A DNA stretch of 51,899 nucleotides from Flavobacterium sp. BFFFF2 (GTDB lineage Bacteria > Bacteroidota > Bacteroidia > Flavobacteriales > Flavobacteriaceae), in the NCBI GenBank assembly GCA_002256385.1, contig NKJD01000025.1:1-51899 (forward strand), in the 5' to 3' direction. The notes below the pieces were generated by a model. It was not told where the DNA came from and ran no database searches. It saw only the letters and a program-made list of their open reading frames with translations. Shown piece by piece: positions 8,496 through 16,558 of this stretch. Numbering within the stretch: the stretch's first letter is position 1; every line of letters begins with the position of its first letter. A program made the translations under genes and the position numbers.

Positions 8496-8900
8496 ATGAA
8501 AAAGATCAATACTTTCGGCATCATAGACGATGATGACATCTATCAGTTCACTACCTCAGTGCTGCTGAAAAAGACGGAATTAGTCAATAAGATTGTCGTG
8601 TTTTCAAATGGGCTGAAAGCGATTAATTTCCTAAAGGATGAAATGGGAAATAAAGAAAACATTCCTGATGTCCTATTTTTAGACATCAACATGCCTGTGA
8701 TGGATGGGTGGGAGTTTTTGGAAGAATACCTACTTATCAAAGCTATGATGCCTAAAACAGTCGTCATTTACATGGTAAGTTCTTCTGTTGATGAAAAAGA
8801 TGTTTCCAGAGCGAAAAGCATCAGTGAACTGTCAGGTTACTTGGTAAAGCCCATATCGAGCAAAAATATTATGGAAGTGATCTTATCCATTCTTAATTGA
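8496..8900 (+). CDS. single-domain response regulator (CheY/Rcp1-like receiver)
   Basis: A receiver domain alone, 134 residues, with no DNA-binding part. Acidic pocket DDDD (residues 11-14), phospho-acceptor D63 in FLDINMP and K118 in LVKP are all present. The start at 8496 (MKKINTFGIID) puts the first beta strand at the N-terminus as in the family; a longer frame from 8436 would add 20 residues without a counterpart. It follows the ethylene-receptor-like kinase by 72 bp and is its likely phosphorylation target. Since it lacks an output domain, it probably acts by protein contact or as a phosphate relay. Confidence 0.9.
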   Translation: MKKINTFGIIDDDDIYQFTTSVLLKKTELVNKIVVFSNGLKAINFLKDEMGNKENIPDVLFLDINMPVMDGWEFLEEYLLIKAMMPKTVVIYMVSSSVDEKDVSRAKSISELSGYLVKPISSKNIMEVILSILN

Positions 8901-8970
8901 GTGTTGTAGTCGCATAAACAGTAACTTCCCTCCTACTTGACTGATGTTTCGTAGAAAATGGATGGGTTAC

Positions 8971-9244
8971 TTTTTTAGCACCTCTATGCATTGACCTACC
9001 TTTAATAGTTGGGGATATTGATTTTTACAATAAGCCTGATGGTTGTGAGCTAGCATTTAAATATAATTAGCTTGCTCCTTACAGAGGTAAAATTAAAATA
9101 AAATAGGGCTGCTGCCAACATCAGATGGACATAAGCGGGTACTTGTGGAGAAAATAATGCTTGTAAATAGTAAATCTGCTTTTCATTTTTTGCCGTTTTT
9201 TTAAGTTTACAAAAAAGAAAAATATTTTTGCCGACGCGGTTTGA
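8971..9244. repeat. 275-bp direct repeat, right copy
   Basis: Diverged direct copy of 6431-6706, in the same orientation. Together the copies bracket the kinase-receiver pair. The rest of the 8901-9341 spacer shows nothing else recognisable. Confidence 0.75.
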
Positions 9245-9341
9245 AAAGTATAAATAAACACTGAAAATCTGCTTGCGACAATATGCCTCACCTGCTCTTT
9301 CAACTTAACAGCTTTAAAAGGATCACAAATTAATTTATAAA

Positions 9342-9923
9342 ATGGGATATATAATAATTGGATTTTTTGTTTTCTTTTTCACTTGTATTTTTGTCGGAAT
9401 AGGTGGCGGAATGTTATATTTAATTTACTTGCCTATAAAAAACAAACTGCTAAAAAGTGGAAAATTAACGGCAACCAACAGCAAGAAAATTAACAGAATC
9501 TATCTATTCGCATTATTCTTGTTTTCAGCTTATCAGACTTTTAACGCCTTTTTTCCGGATGAAAGTTTTTATGAAGCAGAGTTCAAAACAGTTACGTTAA
9601 GAGAAATTCCAAAATCGGCCGAATTTATTTCTAAAAAATCTTCCTATCCAGATTTTCATGGAGATTATTGTTCAAGCTCTCAAATAAAGTTATCAAAAGA
9701 AGATTACCAAACACTTTTAACACAACTTGAATCCGACAATCGATTTACTAAAAATGGACAAAATATAGGGTTTGAGGAATACTTTTATACTTTAGGAAAT
9801 AAGACAGAGAAGCACTTTAAAACAAGTTTTACAAGACCAATTAAAGGCGAAGAAGATCATTATTTATTCATCGCTTTCTATGATGATCAACAAACCATAT
9901 TTGTGAATGTCTGTGTAACATAA
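9342..9923 (+). CDS. hypothetical membrane-anchored protein
   Basis: The protein has 193 residues and no recognised family. Two hydrophobic helices are clear: residues 2-31 (IIIGFFVFFFTCIFVGIGGGM and following) and about 52-70 (RIYLFALFLFSAYQTFNAFF). They are joined by a basic cytoplasmic loop. The C-terminal 120 residues are soluble and rich in aromatic and charged residues, with a pair of Cys (one in DYCSS, one in the terminal NVCVT). Its base composition resembles the neighbouring accessory genes. It sits between the right direct repeat and repeat island 2, alone on its strand. Function unknown. Confidence 0.7.
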   Translation: MGYIIIGFFVFFFTCIFVGIGGGMLYLIYLPIKNKLLKSGKLTATNSKKINRIYLFALFLFSAYQTFNAFFPDESFYEAEFKTVTLREIPKSAEFISKKSSYPDFHGDYCSSSQIKLSKEDYQTLLTQLESDNRFTKNGQNIGFEEYFYTLGNKTEKHFKTSFTRPIKGEEDHYLFIAFYDDQQTIFVNVCVT

Positions 9924-10177
9924 AAACCGTGAAATTGGTTCGTTTTCTTTGGGCCAGCAATGAAGAAGTTTCAAGTTTCAAGTTTCAAGTTTAAGGTTTA
10001 AGGTTTAAGGTTTAAGGTTTAAGGTTTAAGGTTATGACTATTTAGTAACGGCTTGTGGGCTGTCATTTTTTTGCTGTAATGTTTCAGGTAATTAGCAGTA
10101 AGAAGAATAGCTATATTTTTAAGTTCAATCAATGTTAACTGTTCTGCGAAGCTTAACTGTTGCGGCCCGCATATTTT

Positions 10178-10336
10178 GAAGTGGTTTAAACTTTTTTCAA
10201 TTGGCTGCAAAATGGTCTTTCCGCCCCATATTTCAGCTTTTTATTACTCCGTAGCGCTGCTATGCAGTGCAAAAAAGCTAAAATCTGGAACAAAAATCCT
10301 CATTTTTCGCTGCAATCAAAAAAGTTTAAACCACTT
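10178..10336 (-). mobile_element. 159-bp inverted-repeat element (MITE-like), solitary copy
   Basis: The ends are perfect inverted repeats, beginning GAAGTGGTTTAAACTTTTTT. It is the reverse complement, with few differences, of the 160-bp element at 49715-49874, including the core GCACTGCATAGCAGCGCTAC. It carries no coding capacity. It interrupts a hairpin unit between CCCGCATAT and GTCATAGG, a junction that is continuous in the other copies, which shows that it inserted there. Confidence 0.85.
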
Positions 10337-10573
10337 CATGTCATAGGTTTCGCTAGCCGCAAAAAATCGCGAAGCCTATGATAAATAGAGGAGGACTTCC
10401 AGTGGAAGTCCGGGACTACCCTTGTTATAAAATTAATTGTTGAAATTTTAGAAAGTAGTTTTTAGAAAAAGGGATTTTCGGCTTGAAATGAGCAAAGAAC
10501 CAAAAGGTCTTATGAAAAGTAATTCTAAAATGTTCAATCAATGCCTACTGTTCTGCGAAGCCACAAAAGTGCC

Positions 10574-10744
10574 GGCCCGCATATGTAGTCATAGGTTTTT
10601 CAAGCCGGCAAAATTTTTGAAGCCTTGGAGAAAATTTCGGCTTGAAAAAGTGGTTTTGCCGAAGGCAAAAATGACCTTTTATGCGGGCCAAAAAGGCCCT
10701 TTCTTTTGGTTCGTTTTCTTTGGGCCAGCAAAGAAAATGAACAA
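10574..10744. repeat. 171-bp multi-hairpin unit, copy 4
   Basis: Same 171-bp length. Inner extension AAATTTT/AAAATTT, triloop GAA. The closing pair of the long stem is G opposite G, the only full copy in which that pair is not complementary. Confidence 0.88.
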
Positions 10745-11087
10745 AGGTCTTTCAACAGAAAGTAGTCATTTTCAAACCTGAATTTCTTATGAAAAGCAAT
10801 ATTAAAACAATGAACAAATTGTTCTAGCCAACAGCGAACAAAAACGTTTTTTTGCGACCCTGATTGCGGGCGACCATAAGAGTCGCCCCTACAGGTTCGT
10901 TTTCTTTGGGCCAGCAAAGAAAATGAACAAAGGTCTTTCAAAAGAAAGTAGTCATTTTCAAACCTGAATTTCTTATGAAAAACATCTTTCTTCTTCCCTC
11001 TAAACATACTCCTTTATGTAAAATTTTATATATTGCCCTGTTATACTCTATTTTGCAACATTTGTTGGTTTTGATAAAATATTTATT

Positions 11088-14000
11088 ATGAGAATCCCTT
11101 CCTTGCCTTTCAATGAAAATGATAGAATAAAGGCACTAAACAGCTACCAGCTATTAGACACTTTGCCAGAAGCCGATTTTGATAATATTACTTATCTTGC
11201 CTCTGTCATTTGCCAAACGACTATTAGTTTAATAACATTAATAGATAAAGACAGGCAGTTTTTCAAATCGCATTTAGGGCTCGAAATCAATCAAACACAT
11301 AAAGATCTTTCTTTTTGTGCCCATGCCATCAACGATCCCCAAACACTATTTGAAATTGAAGATGTTCGCTTGGACGAGCGCTTTCACGATAATGATTTTG
11401 TTACAGGCGCGCCACATGTTGTTTTTTATGCGGGCATTCCCCTCGTAGATGCCAATGGGTTTGCATTGGGAACACTCTGTGTAATTGACCAAAAGCCACG
11501 CAAACTGACCGACGAGCAAAGAGAGGCCTTAACGAAGCTTTCCAAACAGCTCATGTTCATCATTGAAGCGAAGCAAAAAAAGCTATTAGAAGAAGAATTA
11601 AAGTTGGTTGCATATACTTTTAAAAATGCTTCGATACCAATTTACTATGTTTTGGAAGATGCGAGCATCTGCGATTTTAATGACATTGGTGCCACAAACT
11701 TAGGTTATACAAGCGAGGAATTGTATTCGTTAAAAATTTATGATTTAGATCAAGATTATGACGAAAAAAAGTGGGCAAGTGTATGGGCTAATTTGAAAGA
11801 AAAGAAGAAAATTTCCGTAGAAACGCAACAAAAAAAGAAAGATGGTACGCTTATAGACGTAATCATTACAGCGAACTTTGTAAAATATGGCGACTTAGAA
11901 TTGAACTGCAGCTATGTGCTAGACATTACCGAAAAGAAAAAGCAAGACCAACAAATGGCCCTCGTAGATTTTGCTTTTAGACATTCGACCACGCCGATCA
12001 ATATCCTATCCGAAGATGCGTCTATTTATGATTTCAATGAAGCAGCCCACCAATTGCTGGGCTACACTAAAGAAGAATATGCCTCCATTTCTATTCCCGA
12101 TATTGATCCTGATTACCAATACAACAATTGGCCCATTCATTGGGAAGAACTTAAGCAAGCTAAATCATTAAGTTTTGAAAGTACGTTGAGGAAGAAAAAC
12201 GGAGAAATGATTTTTGTAAACATAGAGGCCAACTTTATTCAATATGGCAATAAGGAGCTAAACTGTGTATTCTTTACTGATATTACAGAGAAAAAAACCC
12301 AAGAAAGACAAGTTCATTTGGTTGATTTTGCTTTTAGAAATGCGGCCTTACCCATCTATCTGGTACGAGAAGATGCGGGTTTCTTCGATATAAATACAAC
12401 CGCTTATGAAAATCTGGGTTATACCAGAGATGAAATGCTCGGAATGAAGGTTCATGACCTTGACGAAGAATACAATACAGACAAATGGGCCACATTTTGG
12501 TCGTATGTAAAAACCAACGGAGAAGCTACTATAGAAACGAAGCAAAGGAAAAAAGATGGCAGTCAAATAAATGTGATTATCAAAATTAATTACCTAAAAT
12601 ATGGCGAAATTGATCTTTGTTGCGCAGGAGTTTTCGATATCACTGAAAACAAGAAACTGGAACAACAATTGCAATTATTGGACTACTCCTTTAAAAACAC
12701 AGCTACTGCCATGTCCTTCATTTTAGAAGACGGCAGCTTCTTAGACTATAATACTGCAACGGCAAACATGCTTGGTTATACGCATGAAGAATTTAAGAAT
12801 ATAACCATCATGGATATTGACCAGATCATCAATAAGGAATTTTGGGTAATTAGGTGGATAGATTTGGCAAGAAACAATGACCAGACTATTTATACAAAAT
12901 TCAAAAAGAAAGATGGTACACTGATTGATGTGGAAGTGAAAACCAGCGTAATTACCTTGGGTGAAATTACGGTGAATTTTGCTTTTTACACCGACATTAC
13001 CGAAAAGAGAAAGCAGGAACAACAATTGCAATTATTAGATTACTCTTACAAGAACACAGATAGCGCCATGTTCTTTTTAGATGTAAATGGGTTATTCATT
13101 GATTTTAACCAAGCAACTGCCAACATGTTCGGCTATAGTTATGAAGAGTTTAGGGGCAAAACATTAATGGATATAAACCCAGCAGTGAATAAAGAATATT
13201 GGGCACAACGATGGGTCGAGTTGATCAAAGTGCCGAATCAAACATTTGATGCGACATTTAAAAGAAAGGATGGAACAACCATTGAGGTAGCCGTTAGCAC
13301 CAATTCAATTAAACTAAATGGTACGATAGTAAATTTTGGTTTTTATAGAGACATCACAGAGAAAAAGAAATTAGAAGAAAGACTTGCCTTTGCAGAATAT
13401 GCATTTAAGAGTTCATTGACACCCACCGTCTTTTTAAGAAAAGATTGTTCCTTTTTTGATTTTAACGAGGCTTATTTAAATGAATATGGGTTTACAAAAG
13501 AGGAAGTTCATCATGCAAAAATGTATGATTTGCATGGTGGATTTGATGCTACATCGTGGCGTGACTATTGGAAGGTTTTGAAAGAAAGTGGCGGAAAGAC
13601 TTTTGAAACTACACGAAGAATGAAAAATGGAAAAGTCAAAGACGTAGAGATCAAAGCACACATTGTAGAATTTGGTTCTTTAGAAATTGACTGCGTCTAT
13701 ATAACAGACCTTACAGAGAAAAAAAGAATTGAATCAAACATGAAATTGTCTGCATTTACCATAGATAATGCAGCATGGGGTTTAGTATATTTCAAAGCAG
13801 ATGGTTCAATTTATAATTGCAACCCAGCTTATGCAAAAATGTACGGGTATGCTAGTATCGAAGAGGTAAATACCAAAACAGTGTTTGACTTTAGCACCGT
13901 TTATACCACGGAAACTTGGAAACAACAGTGGGATCAGTTGATGGAAAAGAAGAGTTTACAATTTGTAACCAAAGGAACCAAAAAAGATGGAACCATCATT

Positions 14001-15584
14001 GATGTGGAGATTAATCCAAACATGATTCAATTTGGTGACATCGAACTTAATTGTGCCTTTGTGTACGACGTAACTGAGAAATTAAAAGCCGAGGACGATT
14101 TGAAACAAAGCAACCAACGCTACGAATACGCCACCTTAGCCACATCGGACATCATTTGGGAAGCAGACCTACTAAAAAAAGAGACTTTTATTAGTAAAAA
14201 CTTTACTACATTCTTCGGTCATCCCGTGAGTGAAGGATGGGTGCCAATGGAAGATAATATTTGGCGGAAAAATATTGATCCTGATGATATTGATTCAATA
14301 ACGGACGACCAATATGCCGTTCTGAGTTCAGATGCAAGTAACAATAAATGGGTAGGAGAATACAGAATAAAAAAGGCAGATGGCACTTACGCGACAGTAA
14401 AAGATAAAACGTTTGCCATTAAAGATGAGAACGGGACAATCATTAGAATGGTGGGTGCAATGCAAGATATCACCCAACAAAGAGAAGAAGAGGAAAGATT
14501 GCGACTGATGGAATCGGTGATCTTAAATATTAATGATTCTATATTAGTAACCGAAGCGGAACCTTACGATTTGCCAGGGCCTCGTATCTTATTTGTAAAT
14601 AAAGCGTTTACAGAAATGACGGGGTATACTGCAGAAGAAGTAATAGGGAAAACGCCTAGAATTTTGCAAAATGAAGATACAGACAGGTCAGAATTAGATC
14701 GGGTTTATCGATCATTAAAAAATTGGGAATCATGTGAAGCAACCGTTTGTAATTCCAGAAAAAATGGCGAAAAGTTTTGGTTGAACATGCAAATTATACC
14801 AATTGCCAATGAAAAAGGATGGTTTACACATTGGATCGCGGTAGAGCGCGATGTAACCAAACAAATAGAAGCAGCGCAAGAAAAGGAAACCTTACAGAAA
14901 GAATTGATTGAAAGCAACCTTGAGTTGAAACAGTTCAGTTACATAACCACGCACAATTTGAGGGCTCCATTAACAAACCTACTCTCTATTTGCGAAATTA
15001 TTCAACCCGGAGCCGGTACCGATGAACTAACCTTGCAACTGATTGATGGATTTAAAACCTCCACCCAGCATTTAAATGAAACCTTAAACGATTTAATTGA
15101 GATTTTAATAATAAAAGAAAACAGAAATATACAAAAAGACCAATTGACCTTTGGAGAAATATTTAAAAAAATATCGGAGTCACTTTCCATGTCATTACTA
15201 GAAAAAAAGGTAATAATCAATGCCGACTTCACGGCGGCGCCATCCGTAATTTTTGCCAATGTTTATTTAGAAAGTGTATTTTTGAATTTATTAACCAATG
15301 CCGTAAAGTATAGTCATCCCGATAGAACCCCAATCATTACCATAAAAACAAGCAAAGAACCAAATGGAGATACAAAGCTTATTTTTTCTGACAATGGAAT
15401 TGGCATAAATATGGCCCTAGCAAAAGACAAAATATTTGGATTATACAAAAGGTTTCACAACAACACAAACAGCAAAGGAATTGGACTCTACCTGGTGCAT
15501 TCACAATTAACTTCACTTGGCGCAAAGATCGAAGTAGAAAGCGAAGTAAATATTGGTACTACTTTTACAATAATTTTTAAATAA
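11088..15584 (+). CDS. giant soluble sensor histidine kinase: GAF, nine PAS domains, HisKA, ATPase
   Basis: At 1498 residues with no membrane helix, this is a cytoplasmic hybrid-length sensor. A GAF domain occupies about 20-165. Seven tandem PAS repeats of 118-120 residues follow (about 173-1000), each starting like LVDFAFRN and ending in DITEKK. They are similar enough to be recent internal duplications. PAS8 (about 1008-1132) and PAS9 (about 1139-1260) are different. PAS9 has the LOV-like GKTPRILQ, but Pro-Arg replaces the flavin-binding Cys region, so it is not a photoreceptor. The phospho-acceptor is H1289 in THNLRAPL. ATPase motifs are NLLTNAVKY, DNGIGIN and SKGIGLYL. A receiver gene starts 6 bp downstream. 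Confidence 0.93.
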   Translation: MRIPSLPFNENDRIKALNSYQLLDTLPEADFDNITYLASVICQTTISLITLIDKDRQFFKSHLGLEINQTHKDLSFCAHAINDPQTLFEIEDVRLDERFHDNDFVTGAPHVVFYAGIPLVDANGFALGTLCVIDQKPRKLTDEQREALTKLSKQLMFIIEAKQKKLLEEELKLVAYTFKNASIPIYYVLEDASICDFNDIGATNLGYTSEELYSLKIYDLDQDYDEKKWASVWANLKEKKKISVETQQKKKDGTLIDVIITANFVKYGDLELNCSYVLDITEKKKQDQQMALVDFAFRHSTTPINILSEDASIYDFNEAAHQLLGYTKEEYASISIPDIDPDYQYNNWPIHWEELKQAKSLSFESTLRKKNGEMIFVNIEANFIQYGNKELNCVFFTDITEKKTQERQVHLVDFAFRNAALPIYLVREDAGFFDINTTAYENLGYTRDEMLGMKVHDLDEEYNTDKWATFWSYVKTNGEATIETKQRKKDGSQINVIIKINYLKYGEIDLCCAGVFDITENKKLEQQLQLLDYSFKNTATAMSFILEDGSFLDYNTATANMLGYTHEEFKNITIMDIDQIINKEFWVIRWIDLARNNDQTIYTKFKKKDGTLIDVEVKTSVITLGEITVNFAFYTDITEKRKQEQQLQLLDYSYKNTDSAMFFLDVNGLFIDFNQATANMFGYSYEEFRGKTLMDINPAVNKEYWAQRWVELIKVPNQTFDATFKRKDGTTIEVAVSTNSIKLNGTIVNFGFYRDITEKKKLEERLAFAEYAFKSSLTPTVFLRKDCSFFDFNEAYLNEYGFTKEEVHHAKMYDLHGGFDATSWRDYWKVLKESGGKTFETTRRMKNGKVKDVEIKAHIVEFGSLEIDCVYITDLTEKKRIESNMKLSAFTIDNAAWGLVYFKADGSIYNCNPAYAKMYGYASIEEVNTKTVFDFSTVYTTETWKQQWDQLMEKKSLQFVTKGTKKDGTIIDVEINPNMIQFGDIELNCAFVYDVTEKLKAEDDLKQSNQRYEYATLATSDIIWEADLLKKETFISKNFTTFFGHPVSEGWVPMEDNIWRKNIDPDDIDSITDDQYAVLSSDASNNKWVGEYRIKKADGTYATVKDKTFAIKDENGTIIRMVGAMQDITQQREEEERLRLMESVILNINDSILVTEAEPYDLPGPRILFVNKAFTEMTGYTAEEVIGKTPRILQNEDTDRSELDRVYRSLKNWESCEATVCNSRKNGEKFWLNMQIIPIANEKGWFTHWIAVERDVTKQIEAAQEKETLQKELIESNLELKQFSYITTHNLRAPLTNLLSICEIIQPGAGTDELTLQLIDGFKTSTQHLNETLNDLIEILIIKENRNIQKDQLTFGEIFKKISESLSMSLLEKKVIINADFTAAPSVIFANVYLESVFLNLLTNAVKYSHPDRTPIITIKTSKEPNGDTKLIFSDNGIGINMALAKDKIFGLYKRFHNNTNSKGIGLYLVHSQLTSLGAKIEVESEVNIGTTFTIIFK

Positions 15585-15590
15585 AATTGA

Positions 15591-16010
15591 ATGATTAATA
15601 CCGTTTTATCAATCGATGATGACCAAGTAACTCAAACTTTAAATGGTTTTCATTTGAACGCTGATAAATTTTGTAATACCATCATTGAAGCCTACAATGG
15701 ACTAGAAGCAATAGCATTCTTCAAGAAACTTGATAGCGGCGAAATTTCGATGGAACGTTTTCCAGAAGTCATTTTTCTGGATATTAACATGCCCGTGATG
15801 GATGGCTGGGATTTTTTTGAAACTTTTAAAAGTGAGTTTGCCCACTTTGAAGCGAAAACAACCATTTTTATACTTTCATCAAGCATCAATCCTGAAGACC
15901 TAGCACGAGCAAAAAATGAAAAGTGTATTGCCGGTTTTTTGGCAAAACCTTTAAATGCAGAAAACATTAAAAGAGTAAAAAGTATATTGGGGTTCAAAGA
16001 GCCGCTTTAA
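15591..16010 (+). CDS. single-domain response regulator receiver
   Basis: A 139-residue receiver with acidic pocket IDDD (8-11), phospho-acceptor D64 in FLDINMP and K119 in LAKP. It starts 6 bp after the nine-PAS kinase stop codon, so the two are almost certainly one transcript and cognate partners. It resembles the receiver at 8496-8900 (the NMPVMDGW motif and the SSS motif before the last helix are shared). Two kinase-receiver pairs of the same kind are thus present within 10 kb. There is no output domain; signalling must pass through protein contact or a relay. Confidence 0.92.
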   Translation: MINTVLSIDDDQVTQTLNGFHLNADKFCNTIIEAYNGLEAIAFFKKLDSGEISMERFPEVIFLDINMPVMDGWDFFETFKSEFAHFEAKTTIFILSSSINPEDLARAKNEKCIAGFLAKPLNAENIKRVKSILGFKEPL

Positions 16011-16558
16011 GAGCATCAGTTAGGTAACCAAATAACAGCAAATAGCCGCTTGGATGCATTTAGCCCTTTACTGTAAATGGAAAGTAACCAATATAAAAAG
16101 CGTTTTTGTCACTGACAAGTAGTTGATAACACTATATTTGATCGGAATATATTAAAACTTGTTTGTTATTGCGATTAGATCGAAGTCCCAATGAGTGCGG
16201 ATGAAGCATTGTCAAGCTTAAAATAAAATAGAAAAAAGAGAAAACCCAATGGGTAATTTGCCCGAACGAACAACAGTATATGTGACGATGACAGTAATGG
16301 ATGCATGGGAGTGCTTTATTTTTGTGCTCCCCAGAATGGCTGCCCGACCGCATCATTGTAATTTTTAATTGCGTGCCAGCAGCCCGCTTCACATCAAAAT
16401 AGGTAAAATTAAATCAAACAAAAGCACTCGTATTGTACAACAAAAAAGTAAAGGCTCATTCAAAACAATCCACATGTAGGTGGCTGTCTGTATTTTTACG
16501 GAATTTAGATAAATTGGCCGACAACATTTTGAAAACGAAACGCATAACAAACTAAAAC
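16011..16558. other. 548-bp intergenic region
   Basis: AT-rich non-coding sequence between the receiver gene and the LRR gene. It contains no convincing ORF, repeat module or terminator. The promoter of the LRR gene must lie here, but no clear TAnnTTTG box is seen close to the start. Confidence 0.5.

Larger units (their letters stand above)
9935..10990. repeat. repeat island 2
   Basis: A non-coding mosaic of the same modules as islands 1 and 3. Heptamer tandem runs of GTTTCAA then GTTTAAG fill about 9966-10032. A shortened hairpin unit (10164-10411) is split by a 159-bp inverted-repeat element. A full 171-bp unit and a GGGCGACC-type hairpin (10868-10888, with mismatches) follow, and two copies of the AAAATGAACAAAGGTCTTTCAA tail region end it. 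No genes are apparent. Confidence 0.88.

Noticed and set aside
10894..10930. tRNA-like GGTTCG segments in the islands
   Set aside because: GGTTCGTTTTC recurs in every repeat copy without acceptor or anticodon stems; no tRNA was found in the window.
14505..14870. LOV photoreceptor domain in the ninth PAS of the large kinase
   Set aside because: The GKTPRILQ segment resembles the LOV motif GRNCRFLQ but lacks the flavin-binding Cys.
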